A stretch of DNA of 64,000 bases, taken from Legionella sp. MW5194 (lineage in GTDB: Bacteria; Pseudomonadota; Gammaproteobacteria; Legionellales; Legionellaceae). The notes under the pieces were generated by a model, which was not told where the DNA came from, ran no database searches, and saw nothing but the letters and a program-made list of their open reading frames with translations. Where the stretch lies: positions 2,810,001-2,874,000 of the forward strand of contig NZ_CP045732.1 in assembly GCF_016864235.1 (NCBI RefSeq), in the 5' to 3' direction. Position numbers and translations under genes: made by a program. Below are positions 28,639 to 38,958 of the stretch, piece after piece. Within the stretch, counting starts at the first letter, position 1. Every line of letters starts with the position of its first letter.

Positions 28639-30273
28639 TTAACACGCACTGTGCAATGCCTCGGTGTAAGTGGCCAGGTTATTTTGCTCGCCAATGCGTT
28701 GAATAATCCCCGCCTTTTTCAATTTACTGTAAACCCGGGCATTGGCCCCGGCGAGAATAACCCGTACTCCGCGATGGTGCAGTTCGATGATTGCCTCCTC
28801 CAATGTCCTGAGTGCGGTAATGTCAACAAAAGGAACCCAGCCCAATCGAATAATCAGAACCCGGGGATCCGTGTGGGTATTGGCCAGAGCCAATTGAAAA
28901 TTTTCTACGGCTGCAAAAAAGAATGGCCCTTCCACTGCATACACCAGCACGTCAGCAGGTAAATGTGCCAAGCCGTTCTCCTCACAATCATTTTGCAATT
29001 GTTCATGAGGGATTTGTTCCACTTCGACACTTGCCGCCATTCGCCTTAAGAAATGCAGGACAGCCAGAATGACACCAATATTGACCGCAACAACCAGATC
29101 GACAAACACTGTCAGGGAAAAAGTAACCAGCAGAATAACCACATCCGCACGCGGCGCTTTACGAAGAATGGTTATAAAATGCCTGGCCTCGCTCATGTTC
29201 CAGGCCACCATGAATAAAATAGCCGCTAATACAGCCAAGGGAATATGAACCGCCAGCGGTGCCAGGAAAATAAGGACCAACACCAGGGTAATGACATGAA
29301 TAATACCGGCTAACGGGCTGTTGGCACCGTTACGAATATTGGTGGCGGTACGAGCAATGGCGCCAGTTGCTGCAAATCCGCCAAACAGAGGCGCCGCGAT
29401 ATTGGCCAACCCCTGACCAACCAATTCCTGATTGGAGTCATGACGTGTTCCGGCCATGCCATCGGCCACCACGGCCGAGAGCAGGGATTCGATGGCTCCA
29501 AGCATGGCAATGGCAAAAGCGGGGCCCATCAATTCCAACACCCGATCCACGCTGATTTCAGGCCAGTGAAAAGCGGGCAATCCTCGTGGGATGCCGCCAA
29601 ATTGTGAACCAATGGTTGCTACCCCTTTAAAATGAAAAATCGCCTGCAGCAGGGTAACCGCCAGCAATGCCACCAATGGCCCCGGTACCCGCTTTAATCC
29701 CGGCAATTGATAGGAGAACATCACCAGTGCGAGGGCAAAAACAGCAAGGCCCGTGGTAGCCCAGTGCATTTGCGGTAAGACTTGCAACAAATGCCACAAT
29801 TTCTCGTGAAAGTGGACACCGCTTACCGTGGGCAAGCCAAAAAAGTCTTTCCATTGCCCCACCCAAATTACGACAGCAATCCCTGAGGTAAACCCGACGA
29901 TCACCGGGTCAGGAATGAATTTAATGACGGTTCCCAAACGGCCAAGGCCCATGAGTAACAGCATGCAACCCGCCATCATGGTCGCAATTTGCAAGCCATC
30001 AATGCCGTATTTGGCAGTAATGCCTACCAAGATGGCAATGAACGCCCCGGTTGGACCGGCAATCTGCAGACGACTGCCGCCGAAAAGAGAAACGATCAAG
30101 CCCGCAACAATGGCCGTGTAGATACCCTGCTCAGGCTTGGTGCCGGAAGCAATGGCAAAGGCCATGGACAAAGGCAGGGCGACCACGCCGACAATGATTC
30201 CTGCGATAACATTGGACACCCAATGTTTCTTATTTAACAATCCGGCATTGAAAGATTCAATGATGGCAATCAT
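28639..30273 (-). CDS. SulP family anion transporter with STAS domain
   Basis: A 544-residue inner-membrane transporter of the SLC26/SulP family, with about 14 membrane spans to residue 400 and a C-terminal STAS domain at about 430-540. Family signatures are present: GVVALPLSMAFAIASGTKPEQGIYTAIVAG near the N-terminus, FTSGIAVVIW, and LGAIESLLSAVVADGMAGTRHDSNQELVGQGLAN. SulP proteins move sulfate, bicarbonate or dicarboxylates. No cysteine-biosynthesis or carbonic-anhydrase gene is directly adjacent, so the anion cannot be named. It is convergent with the YihY gene. Confidence 0.92.
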   Translation of the reverse strand: MIAIIESFNAGLLNKKHWVSNVIAGIIVGVVALPLSMAFAIASGTKPEQGIYTAIVAGLIVSLFGGSRLQIAGPTGAFIAILVGITAKYGIDGLQIATMMAGCMLLLMGLGRLGTVIKFIPDPVIVGFTSGIAVVIWVGQWKDFFGLPTVSGVHFHEKLWHLLQVLPQMHWATTGLAVFALALVMFSYQLPGLKRVPGPLVALLAVTLLQAIFHFKGVATIGSQFGGIPRGLPAFHWPEISVDRVLELMGPAFAIAMLGAIESLLSAVVADGMAGTRHDSNQELVGQGLANIAAPLFGGFAATGAIARTATNIRNGANSPLAGIIHVITLVLVLIFLAPLAVHIPLAVLAAILFMVAWNMSEARHFITILRKAPRADVVILLVTFSLTVFVDLVVAVNIGVILAVLHFLRRMAASVEVEQIPHEQLQNDCEENGLAHLPADVLVYAVEGPFFFAAVENFQLALANTHTDPRVLIIRLGWVPFVDITALRTLEEAIIELHHRGVRVILAGANARVYSKLKKAGIIQRIGEQNNLATYTEALHSAC

Positions 30274-30326
30274 AATGCACCAAAGTCGCTATAAATTGCC
30301 CCATTATGTTCTTTCTTAACACAAAT

Positions 30327-30341
30327 GTAAACTTGCGTTAC
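30327..30341. promoter_or_regulatory. CpxR-like half-site pair upstream of the His-rich orphan
   Basis: GTAAA, five bases, then GTTAC resembles the CpxR consensus (two GTAAA boxes five bases apart) with two mismatches in the second box. It lies about 42 bases before the start at 30383. CpxR controls several Legionella effector and dot/icm genes. Chance occurrence is quite possible. Confidence 0.25.
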
Positions 30342-30382
30342 ACAAGGTATTGATCCATTTAATGACTTCCGGGAGGTCCTTC

Positions 30383-31306
30383 ATGAAATTAACCACGATT
30401 TACCATAAATACACAGGCACACGCGCCATCATTGACTTCAGCGAAAGCTCCTTTTTAAGCAAAGTGGAGTTTGTCTACGATGATCGCACACTGACGTTTA
30501 CCCTTTTTCATCAACGTGGCGAAACCGAAAAACAACAGTCCATCAACAGCTACTTTATGGAAGGGCTCATTAGCCTGTTGCTAAAATGCAGCGGCCACGC
30601 GGATGGCAGTGAGTGCCCCACCTTTTCCTTTGCTCAGAAGTTACCCCCTGCAGAGGTGCTCGATGGCCATGTTTCGATGTTTGGCGAGGATCATATTCAT
30701 GCGCATGATCCCCATTTTAGCCACAATCTCAATGCGCATAATGAATATCCCCATTTCCATATTGAATATGCGGCCATTGATGACCCCTACCCTGTGATCG
30801 AGCAGATTTTGCAACTGCTGGTCAATTTTGACTATCAGTTAAAAAATGCTCCCTCCGAAGCGGCACTCTTTTGCCGATTGGGCTTTTTTCTTGTCTATCA
30901 ACGGATCATCAATCCTTCCTACTCTCCTTTGGAGATAAGCCTGCCGCTGTCCACCTGTATTGAACATTTTTCTGCCAATGACACCGGCGCCTCCCAGGAC
31001 CTCATTGACGAGACTAAAGCGCAGGCCGGTGAGGTTTTCGCAATCATGGAGAATCTTGCTGCCCGACCCATGCTCGATGTGGATGATGAACCCAGCCTGG
31101 TCAACACCATGAGAACGGAAATCACTGAACAGAGCAGCCGGGAAAAAGCCCGAGAGGAGAATGAACGCAAACAGCAGTTGGAGCGTCAGAAACGAAACAG
31201 GCAGTGTTCGTTTTTATTCTTTGGTGCTGCAGCGCTGACAGCGGCAGCCATTGCCGTGAATTACCTGGCCGATTCAGGCGACCCTTCGTCGACCTGCAAG
31301 TTATAA
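30383..31306 (+). CDS. Orphan protein with His-rich segment and C-terminal coil plus membrane helix
   Basis: A 307-residue protein of no family I recognise. GGGAGG six bases before the ATG at 30383 sets the start. There is no signal peptide. Residues about 108-138 are rich in histidine (HIHAHDPHFSH, then NAHNEYPHFHIEY), which may bind metal. Residues about 245-270 are highly charged and probably a coiled coil (REKAREENERKQQLERQKRN), followed by one hydrophobic segment (SFLFFGAAALTAAAIAVNYL) close to the C-terminus, as in a tail-anchored protein. The layout suits a host-targeted effector, but this is inference. A shared bidirectional terminator follows. Confidence 0.7.
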   Translation: MKLTTIYHKYTGTRAIIDFSESSFLSKVEFVYDDRTLTFTLFHQRGETEKQQSINSYFMEGLISLLLKCSGHADGSECPTFSFAQKLPPAEVLDGHVSMFGEDHIHAHDPHFSHNLNAHNEYPHFHIEYAAIDDPYPVIEQILQLLVNFDYQLKNAPSEAALFCRLGFFLVYQRIINPSYSPLEISLPLSTCIEHFSANDTGASQDLIDETKAQAGEVFAIMENLAARPMLDVDDEPSLVNTMRTEITEQSSREKAREENERKQQLERQKRNRQCSFLFFGAAALTAAAIAVNYLADSGDPSSTCKL

Positions 31307-31314
31307 GAGAACAC

Positions 31315-31342
31315 GCTTCCGCTTCGCGCGGAAGCTTTTTTT
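31315..31342. terminator. Bidirectional rho-independent terminator
   Basis: The perfect 8-bp stem GCTTCCGC / GCGGAAGC with a five-base loop is followed by seven T on the plus strand. It separates the orphan gene from the convergent hslU. Confidence 0.85.
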
Positions 31343-32660
31343 ATAAAATATAACGGGTCAAATCGTCATCGGCAACCAACTTACCGAGATGCTCATTGAC
31401 ATAGGCCAAGTCCACGTGCACGGATTCGCCCGCCTTGTCGGTGGCTTCGAAGGAAACCACTTCCAGTAAACGCTCCATCACGGTGTAAAGGCGACGAGCT
31501 CCAATGTTTTCAGTGCGCTCGTTCACTTGCCACGCCACTTCAGCAATGCGCTTGATGCCCGAGGCATCAAAGGTCAAGGTCAACCCTTCCGTTTCCATCA
31601 GGGAGGTGTATTGTTGCGTTAATGAGCAACTGGGTTCTGTCAGAATGCGAACAAAATCCTCCACACTGAGTGCGGCCAACTCCACACGAATCGGTAACCG
31701 TCCCTGCAGTTCAGCAATTAAATCAGACGGCTTGGCAACATGGAAAGCACCGGAGGCAATGAACAGGATATGATCAGATTTGATCATGCCGTATTTGGTC
31801 GAAACCGTTGTACCTTCCACCAGAGGCAATAAATCCCGCTGCACCCCTTCCCGTGACACATCCCCGCCGCCGTGCTCTGCGCGCCGTGCCACTTTATCAA
31901 GCTCATCGATGAATACAATCCCGTGCTGTTCCACTTTTTCAATGGCCCGCGTTTTGATGTCTTCTTCATTGATGAGTTTTGAGGCCTCTTCCTCACGAAT
32001 AATTTTCATCGCTTTGGCAATGGTCATTTTACGCGTTTTGGTACGGCCGCTGCCGACCTGCTGGAACATCGCCTGCAATTGACTGGTCATTTCTTCCATG
32101 CCAGGCGGGGCCATAATTTCCACACCGACGGGTGAAGCGGCGATTTCAATTTCAATTTCATTGTCGTCCAACGTCCCTTCGCGCAATTGCTTGCGAAATA
32201 TCTGGCGAGTTGAACTTTCTTTCTCGCTCGGAACCAGGCTGCCGCGCGCAGGCGGCAGCAAGGCATCGAGTACACGATCCTCTGCAGCCTCCTCGGCCAG
32301 GTTTTCCACTTTTTTCATTGCCAGTTCACGTTCCTGCTTAATGGCAATGTCCGCCAAATCGCGGATAATGGAATCCACATCGCGGCCCACATACCCCACT
32401 TCAGTAAATTTGGTGGCTTCCACCTTGATGAACGGTGCTTGTGCCAGTTTGGCCAGACGGCGGGCAATTTCAGTTTTACCCACACCGGTCGGCCCAATCA
32501 TTAAAATGTTTTTCGGCATGATCTCATTGCGTAAGGCCGAGTCGGCAATCTTCATGCGCCGCCAACGATTACGCAGTGCAATAGCAACTGCCCGTTTCGC
32601 CTGATCCTGCCCAATAATGTGCTTATCCAACTCTTGCACAATCTCCCGAGGAGTCATCAT
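31341..32660 (-). CDS. hslU: ATP-dependent protease ATPase subunit HslU
   Basis: A 439-residue AAA+ unfoldase that feeds substrates to HslV. It begins [18 protein letters not shown], with Walker [16 protein letters not shown], the pore-loop segment [10 protein letters not shown], the family-specific I-domain (about 110-230), Walker [10 protein letters not shown] and the C-terminal RYIL-type tail that docks into HslV. The ATG at 32660 is preferred; an in-frame GTG at 32678 would add six residues and overlap hslV. It is the second gene of the hslVU operon. Confidence 0.97.
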   Translation of the reverse strand: MMTPREIVQELDKHIIGQDQAKRAVAIALRNRWRRMKIADSALRNEIMPKNILMIGPTGVGKTEIARRLAKLAQAPFIKVEATKFTEVGYVGRDVDSIIRDLADIAIKQERELAMKKVENLAEEAAEDRVLDALLPPARGSLVPSEKESSTRQIFRKQLREGTLDDNEIEIEIAASPVGVEIMAPPGMEEMTSQLQAMFQQVGSGRTKTRKMTIAKAMKIIREEEASKLINEEDIKTRAIEKVEQHGIVFIDELDKVARRAEHGGGDVSREGVQRDLLPLVEGTTVSTKYGMIKSDHILFIASGAFHVAKPSDLIAELQGRLPIRVELAALSVEDFVRILTEPSCSLTQQYTSLMETEGLTLTFDASGIKRIAEVAWQVNERTENIGARRLYTVMERLLEVVSFEATDKAGESVHVDLAYVNEHLGKLVADDDLTRYIL

Positions 32661-32664
32661 TGCA

Positions 32665-33213
32665 TTATTCACTGTCACTATCCAATTCTTCGATGGTTAA
32701 ATTATGGTTGGTGTAGATACAAATATCGCCAGCAATTGCCAGGGCTTTGCGGACGATGTCTACCGCCGGCAATTGGGTATTTTCCAAAAGTGCGCGAGCC
32801 GCGGACTGGGCAAATGGACCACCGGAACCAATAGCAATCAAGCCGCCTTCGGGTTCAATGACATCGCCGTTACCGGTAATGATCAACGAGGCATTCCTGT
32901 CAGCCACTGCCAGCAGCGCTTCGAGGCGACGCAGAATTTTATCGGTACGCCAATCTTTGGCCAACTCCACCGCCGCACGGACCAGATGCCCCTGGTGCAT
33001 TTCCAGTTTGCGTTCAAATCGTTCAAACAGGGTGAACGCATCCGCGGTACCACCGGCAAAGCCGGCAATGACTTTGTCTTTATAGAGGCGTCGAACCTTC
33101 TTGGCATTGCCTTTCATCACGGTGTTGCCCATAGTGACCTGACCGTCGCCGCCGATCACGACCTGGTTACCCCGCCTAACAGACAGGATGGTTGTTCCAC
33201 GGTATTGTTCCAA
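32665..33213 (-). CDS. hslV: ATP-dependent protease peptidase subunit HslV
   Basis: A 182-residue threonine peptidase that forms double hexamers capped by HslU. The catalytic Thr is in [25 protein letters not shown], exposed after removal of the leader. The start codon is TTG at 33213, supported by GAGGAATTATC just upstream and by the expected leader length. Conserved [13 protein letters not shown] and [14 protein letters not shown] follow. A heat-shock-type promoter lies upstream (33244-33272). Confidence 0.97.
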   Translation of the reverse strand: MEQYRGTTILSVRRGNQVVIGGDGQVTMGNTVMKGNAKKVRRLYKDKVIAGFAGGTADAFTLFERFERKLEMHQGHLVRAAVELAKDWRTDKILRRLEALLAVADRNASLIITGNGDVIEPEGGLIAIGSGGPFAQSAARALLENTQLPAVDIVRKALAIAGDICIYTNHNLTIEELDSDSE

Positions 33214-33243
33214 GATAATTCCTCATACACACTGAAACAGCTT

Positions 33244-33272
33244 ATGTGGGGGCATTGCATGAGAAATTCAAT
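33244..33272 (-). promoter_or_regulatory. Candidate sigma-32 (RpoH) promoter for hslVU
   Basis: On the minus strand, ATTGAA is followed after 14 bases by CCCCCACAT. This resembles the RpoH consensus CTTGAA, 13-15 bases, CCCCATNT. It ends about 31 bases before the hslV start. In E. coli hslVU is a heat-shock operon, which supports the reading. Match by eye only. Confidence 0.5.
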
Positions 33273-33290
33273 AGACATTCTTGACTTTTT

Positions 33291-33746
33291 TTATACCTTT
33301 TTGAAACAGTGGGTCCGTTGTTGCTGACAAGGTTCACACAGACCCTTGATTTCAATACTGCCTTCCTGCAGGGCAAATTGCTGTTTGTGACCTAACTGTT
33401 TTATCAGGGCATGCAACGCCGCATCATACACTTCCGTGACCGTATGGCATTGGTTACACACCATTAATAACTCACAATGGTATTTTTTTTCATGCTCCTG
33501 GCATAGCGAGTAGGATTGAATGGATTCGATCTTGTGGACTAGACCTAAGGCGACAAAATAATCCAGCACCCTGTAAACAGCCGGCGGCTTGGCATTGGCG
33601 TTAAACTGCAGCAATTGCTCGACGATATCGTAAGCCTTCAGCGGCTTGTTACTGCGCCATAAAATATAAAGGACATTTTTGCGCAGCGACGTCGGCTTGT
33701 GTTCCACAGTAGCGCAAAAATCGAGGAAAGCAAGCGGATAACTCAT
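33291..33746 (-). CDS. Fur-family regulator, Zur-like
   Basis: A 151-residue metal-dependent repressor. The N-terminal winged helix covers about 15-85 (SLRKNVLYILWRSNKPLKAYDI, then PPAVYRVLDYFVALGLVHKIES). The C-terminal dimerisation domain has CQEHEKKYHCELLMVCNQCHTVTEV and GLCEPC, that is the two CxxC pairs of the structural zinc site. The FVALGLVHKIES and HCELLMVC features are closer to Zur than to Fur. Its ATG overlaps the deoB stop (TGATG), so the two are translationally coupled. Zinc sensing is inferred; the two CDF genes are far away. Confidence 0.85.
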   Translation of the reverse strand: MSYPLAFLDFCATVEHKPTSLRKNVLYILWRSNKPLKAYDIVEQLLQFNANAKPPAVYRVLDYFVALGLVHKIESIQSYSLCQEHEKKYHCELLMVCNQCHTVTEVYDAALHALIKQLGHKQQFALQEGSIEIKGLCEPCQQQRTHCFKKV

Positions 33747-34966
33747 CAGAGAAAAGAAACCCCGTGAAGCAAGGGCTCGATGTCAAGGTAGCGGGCAAGA
33801 CTCTGGCCCACGTCCGCAAAACTGTCGCGGCGGCCGATAAAGTGGCTTGGTGTTTTAGGCCCAAACAGAAGAACGGGAATATGCTCCCGGGTATGATCCG
33901 AACCCGGGAAAGTCGGGTCACACCCATGATCCGCGGCAATGACAATCACATCGTCGTCATTCAATAAGGCTTGCAGCTCAGGCAGCCTGGCATCAAATTG
34001 CTCCAGCGCATGCGCATAACCCGCGGTGTCACGGCGGTGACCATAGGATGAATCGAAATCAACAAAATTGGTAAACACCAGACTGCCTGCCGGTGCAGAT
34101 TTCATCGCATCAAGCGTAGCATCAAACAGCGCCATATTCCCATCGGCCTTGACGGTGCGGGTCATGCCCTGATGGGCAAAGATATCGGCAGTTTTGCCAA
34201 TGGCAATGACTTCCCGGCCTCTTTTTTTCAACTCATCAAGCAACGTGGGTGCGGGCGGCAATGTGGCATAATCGCGGCGATTGCCGGTACGCGAAAAATG
34301 ATTAGGTTCACCAATAAAGGGGCGAGCAATTACCCGTCCGATTTGATACTCGTCGACCAGACGGCGGGCAATTTCACAGAGGTCATACAAGCGTTCAAGA
34401 CCAAAATGCATTTCATGTGCGGCAATCTGAAAGACACTGTCTGCCGAGGTGTAAACAATGGGCTTGCCCGTTTTAATGTGTTCTTCCCCCAGTTCATCAA
34501 TAATAACGGTACCGGAGGCATGCTTTTGCCCTAATACGCCCGGCAGTTTCGCTTCACGAACCAACTCAGCAATCAGCTTTTCAGGAAAGCACGGAATCGT
34601 ATCCGGAAAATACCCCCATTCGAAGGTCACCGGGACGCCAGCCAATTCCCAATGCCCGCTGGGCGTGTCTTTACCGAGACTTTGCTCCACGGCATAGCCG
34701 TAATAGCCAATGGGATCGGCAAGGCCTTCCAGCGAAAAACTGGTGGCGGCCGAACTGGCCATGGTGGCATGGTAAAGCCCCGCAGCGGTCAGGTTAGGAA
34801 GCATCAACGGCCCCTGACGCACGCCGGGTTTGTCAGCCAGGCCCTCTGCACAGGCTTCATGGATGTGAGCAAAAGTATTGGCACCCTCATCGCCGTAGCA
34901 ATGGGCATCCAGACTTGCCCCAATCCCCAGGGAATCCAATAAAAGTATACATACACGTCCCGGCAT
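33746..34966 (-). CDS. deoB: Phosphopentomutase DeoB
   Basis: A 406-residue alkaline-phosphatase-superfamily enzyme that interconverts ribose (or deoxyribose) 1-phosphate and 5-phosphate in nucleoside salvage. Metal ligands are recognisable in [39 protein letters not shown] and [33 protein letters not shown] contains the phospho-acceptor Thr. Length is typical. It is followed without a gap by the Zur-like gene and preceded by an MFS permease five bases upstream, so an operon MFS-deoB-zur is likely. A nucleoside as substrate of that permease would fit. Confidence 0.95.
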   Translation of the reverse strand: MPGRVCILLLDSLGIGASLDAHCYGDEGANTFAHIHEACAEGLADKPGVRQGPLMLPNLTAAGLYHATMASSAATSFSLEGLADPIGYYGYAVEQSLGKDTPSGHWELAGVPVTFEWGYFPDTIPCFPEKLIAELVREAKLPGVLGQKHASGTVIIDELGEEHIKTGKPIVYTSADSVFQIAAHEMHFGLERLYDLCEIARRLVDEYQIGRVIARPFIGEPNHFSRTGNRRDYATLPPAPTLLDELKKRGREVIAIGKTADIFAHQGMTRTVKADGNMALFDATLDAMKSAPAGSLVFTNFVDFDSSYGHRRDTAGYAHALEQFDARLPELQALLNDDDVIVIAADHGCDPTFPGSDHTREHIPVLLFGPKTPSHFIGRRDSFADVGQSLARYLDIEPLLHGVSFL

Positions 34967-34971
34967 CCAGC

Positions 34972-36249
34972 TTACCCCTCAATGTGACGACCATGCGTTT
35001 CACGCAAACCTGTTAATGCCAGTAAAGCAATAATTAAACCGACTGGCAACATCAGAGCCGCGTATTGATAATCGCCCAGCGAATAAACAGGCACACCCTG
35101 CACCATCTGCATCTCGCCATGGTGCATCAGCAGTTGGCTGAACACATTTTGGTAAACAATGTACCCGCCCTGGGTCAGAATGGAAATGACACTCACGGCC
35201 GTCGCCGTAATCAGCGGCGAGCTGCTTTCTGCCACCAGCGCATAACTTATCACCTGTGCCGCCGTAAAAAAACCAAGGAGGAAAAACAACACTTTCATGA
35301 CAGGCAAGGACACGGGAACAAACAAAATAACCAATACTGTGGCCAATGACGCGAGGACCCCGATTTTCATTGGCATGATGCGAAGCGCGAGTTTATCAGA
35401 GATCCAGCCAATCACAGGGCCGCCGAAAATGGCGCCAAGGAACAACATGGTATTGACCAGCGAGGCCTCTTCTTTACTGATATCCAGACGCTGCATGAGA
35501 TACAAGGAACCCATCATGGCGCCAAAAACAGCGATCGCCATGTTCATAAGGCTGGTATACAGAGCCGCACGCAGGTTCTGGGAATTCAGATAGGCTTTGC
35601 GGATGATGGTTTTGACGTCAATTTTTTTAGAGTCGCCCGTGACCGTCTGTTTTTTCTCGACAATACCAAAACACATGAAAATCAGCATGGCGGTACCGAG
35701 CCAACCGACCTGAATCAAGGCGTCACGCCAACCGACCTGTGCGACCAGTTTGGTAAGCGGGTATTGCGACAACATGCCGCCCGTCATGGCCATGGTTACT
35801 ACTGCACCGGTAATCATCGCCATCCGGCGCGGGGGAAACCAGCGTGAGGCAATCCGGATAGGCCCAAGAAAACAGAAGGCACTGCCAATACCAGTGATGA
35901 ACCGGCACAGCAAGGCTAAATAAAACGATTGTGCATGAGCCAGAATAAACGTGCTGACGACACACAGGAACATGGCAAACAGGATGGTTTTTTTATTGGA
36001 GTATTTATCAAGCACCATACCGGCGACAAAGAGAAAAAGAACATTGGACAGGTAATAGATACTGGACAAATACGCCATTTTATCCGCCTGAATCTGAAAG
36101 TCGTGCATGATGTTGTCGGCAATGGATGCAAACATATTGCCTTGAATGAACTCATAAAAGAAAAAAAGCGACGCGCTAAAACAAACCACCCAGGGTAAAA
36201 TACGAAGTGACGCTTTGGTTTCTTCCCTATACTCACCGACCATCTGCAT
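34972..36249 (-). CDS. MFS transporter, Pht-like, copy C
   Basis: A 425-residue 12-TM permease. The ATG at 36249 is used because GAGGAG lies ten bases upstream; the longer frame would overlap the preceding gene. It shows [12 protein letters not shown], then [38 protein letters not shown], and the shared [16 protein letters not shown] near the end. Legionella PhtC and PhtD carry nucleosides, and the directly downstream deoB acts in nucleoside breakdown, so nucleoside import is a reasonable hypothesis for this copy. Family firm, substrate inferred. Confidence 0.85.
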   Translation of the reverse strand: MQMVGEYREETKASLRILPWVVCFSASLFFFYEFIQGNMFASIADNIMHDFQIQADKMAYLSSIYYLSNVLFLFVAGMVLDKYSNKKTILFAMFLCVVSTFILAHAQSFYLALLCRFITGIGSAFCFLGPIRIASRWFPPRRMAMITGAVVTMAMTGGMLSQYPLTKLVAQVGWRDALIQVGWLGTAMLIFMCFGIVEKKQTVTGDSKKIDVKTIIRKAYLNSQNLRAALYTSLMNMAIAVFGAMMGSLYLMQRLDISKEEASLVNTMLFLGAIFGGPVIGWISDKLALRIMPMKIGVLASLATVLVILFVPVSLPVMKVLFFLLGFFTAAQVISYALVAESSSPLITATAVSVISILTQGGYIVYQNVFSQLLMHHGEMQMVQGVPVYSLGDYQYAALMLPVGLIIALLALTGLRETHGRHIEG

Positions 36250-36265
36250 AAAAAACTCCTCTGTC

Positions 36266-37534
36266 CTAACGTTTGCAGTAAGTTTCACGGATTAACAATA
36301 CCGCTATCAGCGCAGCGATCACCGTCAACGGGAACATCCACATCGCGAATTGAAAATCAGCCACCGTGTACTGTTGCGCCGCCGTGCCGGCATGATGCTG
36401 CATCAGCCAGCCAAACAACACCTGACCGACACCGCCCCCGCCCATAATTAAAGTAGACGCCACACCCGTTGCCGAGCCGGTATTGTCCGGATCATTGCTT
36501 TCCGCAATCAAAGGGTAGCTAATGACCTGAGTGCTGGTAAACAAACCCAGGGCAAAAAAGAGAAGGCCTAACTGCGTTTGTGAAAGAGCCACGTCCAGGA
36601 ACAAGGGGACGATCGTGATTAAGGTCGCCAGGGCACCCAAAATCATCAAGGGCTTACGGCGGCCCTGGCTGTCAGACAACCAGCCCACCAATGGGCAACC
36701 GATGATGCTGCCAATGAAAATCAGACTGACCACGTTACTGGCAGCCATGTCCGGCAAGCGATGGACAACCTGCAGGTAGCTTGCGCCCCATAAGGCACAG
36801 AGAACCATGATGGGAAGATTGAGCAGGGACGTGTATAAACCGGAAAGCCAGTTCTGACGATTGCGCAAGGCCTTAACAAAACCCGGCAGTACAGCCTGGG
36901 TTTGGATTTTGCGCTCAAGCCGCGTTGAATGGGGGCTGTCTTTAACAATGATGTAAATCCAAACCAGCAGCAGGGCGCCGGCCGCGCCGTCGATAAGCAA
37001 TGAATTGCGCCAGCCATAAGTTTCGTTCAGGTGGGCAAAGGGCGTGTGAGCCATCATGCCGCCAATAAAAGCCATGGTTACCAGACTGCCGATAACCAGC
37101 GCCTGACGGCGCGGAGGGAACCAGTGGGAAACTAAAACAACACAGGACAGAAAACAAAACGCATTGCCAATGCCGGATAAAAAATGAAAAAACGACGCCA
37201 ATAAAAAAGAGTCGGTCAAGGCAAAACCAACCGTACCAATCACGCAGATAAACATAGCGGAAAGAATAACCCGGCGTATGGAATAACGATCAAGAATAAT
37301 TCCGGCAGGCAACAGAAAAAGAATATCGGCCCAGAGGTAGGAGCTTGACATCCAGCTAAGCTGCGTCGCATCCAGATGAAAATCGTCGCGCAGGGGCTGA
37401 TTGATGACATCAAAAATATTGAGCTGGAAAAACTCATAAAAGAAAAACAAACCGGCTGACAGGCATACAAGCCAGGCCATCAGGCCACCACGAGGCAAAA
37501 CGACCCCCGAATTCACCGTCGCTGAATCAGACAA
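36266..37534 (-). CDS. MFS transporter, Pht-like, copy D
   Basis: A 422-residue 12-TM permease upstream of copy C, 16 bases apart. Conserved features are LFFFYEFFQLNIFDVI, LSWMSSSYLWADILFLLPAGIILDRYSIRR and VADYQFAMWMFPLT. It is closer to copy C than to copies A and B. The two form a tandem pair that heads the deoB-zur cluster. Confidence 0.85.
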   Translation of the reverse strand: MSDSATVNSGVVLPRGGLMAWLVCLSAGLFFFYEFFQLNIFDVINQPLRDDFHLDATQLSWMSSSYLWADILFLLPAGIILDRYSIRRVILSAMFICVIGTVGFALTDSFLLASFFHFLSGIGNAFCFLSCVVLVSHWFPPRRQALVIGSLVTMAFIGGMMAHTPFAHLNETYGWRNSLLIDGAAGALLLVWIYIIVKDSPHSTRLERKIQTQAVLPGFVKALRNRQNWLSGLYTSLLNLPIMVLCALWGASYLQVVHRLPDMAASNVVSLIFIGSIIGCPLVGWLSDSQGRRKPLMILGALATLITIVPLFLDVALSQTQLGLLFFALGLFTSTQVISYPLIAESNDPDNTGSATGVASTLIMGGGGVGQVLFGWLMQHHAGTAAQQYTVADFQFAMWMFPLTVIAALIAVLLIRETYCKR

Positions 37535-37616
37535 TGTTACTCCTTAATACGGCGCGCGAAAGTTGCGCGTTATTGTATCAAAAAATAATGCGAAAAGGTA
37601 TCGTTATTGAACAATT

Positions 37617-38216
37617 TTATGGCACGGGTTGGGTTTCAGACACCGTTTGAGCGCTTTTAAAATGGCGTCTACAGGTGGAAACATAGCTTTCGTTGCCGCC
37701 GATAAACAATTGCTCACCTTCAACAATCACTTCACCGGCCGCATTGATGCGTCGATTCATTGTCGCTTTACGGCCGCAATGACAGATGGTTTTAATTTCA
37801 ACCAATTCATCCGCCCAGGCCAGCAGGTATTGACTGCCCGTAAACAGTTCGCCGCGAAAATCCGTACGTAATCCATAAGTGAGCACGGGAATGGCGAGTT
37901 GATCGGTAATCTCCGTCAGTTGATAAACCTGTTCCCGCGTTAAAAACTGTGCTTCGTCAATCAACACACAGGCATAGTGCTTTTCGGTTCGGCTTTTCAG
38001 AACATGCGTATACAGGTTGTCTTGCGAATGAAACGCATAGGCAGGCTCGGACAAGCCGATGCGTGAGGTGATTGTCCCGTATTGGTAACGATTATCAAGG
38101 GCCGGCATCAGGAGCAGGGTCTGCATGCCTTTCTCCTGATAGTTATGACTTGACTGGAGCAGCACCGTGCTCTTGCCGGCATTCATTGCCGAATAATAAA
38201 AATACAGTTTTGCCAT
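37617..38216 (-). CDS. tdk: Thymidine kinase
   Basis: A 199-residue type II thymidine kinase that phosphorylates thymidine for dTMP salvage. The ATG at 38216 gives the normal N-terminus [17 protein letters not shown] with the P-loop. LIDEAQFL carries the catalytic Glu, and the C-terminal zinc ribbon and lasso are seen in [13 protein letters not shown] and the late STCRRHF. An upstream in-frame ATG at 38273 would add 19 unrelated residues. Confidence 0.95.
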   Translation of the reverse strand: MAKLYFYYSAMNAGKSTVLLQSSHNYQEKGMQTLLLMPALDNRYQYGTITSRIGLSEPAYAFHSQDNLYTHVLKSRTEKHYACVLIDEAQFLTREQVYQLTEITDQLAIPVLTYGLRTDFRGELFTGSQYLLAWADELVEIKTICHCGRKATMNRRINAAGEVIVEGEQLFIGGNESYVSTCRRHFKSAQTVSETQPVP

Positions 38217-38397
38217 GATATACCCTGTTTCGCTGGGTGGCACTATTAAACGTCTAAAACCGGTATTAATCAATTATCGATGAATTTTCCAGCCTGTGCC
38301 CGCTAAAGCAAACCGATGGTTTTTATTCAACTCTTTAATTAATAGGACATTTTACTGATTGTCTATACTTAAATCACAGAGATGAACGGAGAAAGAC

Positions 38398-38958
38398 ATG
38401 GAAAACCTCAATGGTCTAAAAGTCGCTATTCTGGTGGCCAATGGTTTTGAACAGGTGGAACTGGTTAAACCACGGCAAGCCCTGGAAGAAGCCGGTGCCA
38501 AAACATTTTTGATCTCTCCTGAAAAGGACGCCCTGCAAGGATTCAATCATCTGGACAAAGGGGACAGGTTTACAGTCGATATCCCCTTAAAAGAAGCCAA
38601 GGCAGACGAGTTTGATGCCTTACTGCTGCCTGGCGGTGTGGCCAATCCTGACAGACTGCGCCTCTTTCCCGAAGCCGTGTCCCTTGTCAGAGAGATGCAC
38701 AGGCAGCATAAACCCATTGCAGCCATTTGCCATGGCCCCTGGTTACTCATTAATGCGGATGTGGTAAAAGGCCATCAGGTGACGTCCTGGCCTTCCATTA
38801 AAGCCGATTTAATTAATGCCGGCGCCCATTGGGTGGATAAAGCCGTGGTTTGTGATGACCTGATTTTGACCAGCAGGAAGCCGGATGATATTCCTCAGTT
38901 TAACGAGGCAATGCTTAAACTGTTCCACACTGAAGCCCATCAGGAGGAGCGCTCCTGA
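38398..38958 (+). CDS. DJ-1/PfpI family protein
   Basis: A 186-residue class I glutamine-amidotransferase-like protein of the PfpI/YhbO type, annotated as protease or protein deglycase. The nucleophile elbow is AAICHGPWLL with Cys111 and His112, and Glu18 (GFEQVEL) completes the site. GAGAAAGAC precedes the ATG. It probably protects proteins under stress, though the deglycase claim for this family is debated. Its last 19 bases overlap the convergent pncC gene, which is unusual and could give antisense effects. Confidence 0.9.
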   Translation: MENLNGLKVAILVANGFEQVELVKPRQALEEAGAKTFLISPEKDALQGFNHLDKGDRFTVDIPLKEAKADEFDALLLPGGVANPDRLRLFPEAVSLVREMHRQHKPIAAICHGPWLLINADVVKGHQVTSWPSIKADLINAGAHWVDKAVVCDDLILTSRKPDDIPQFNEAMLKLFHTEAHQEERS

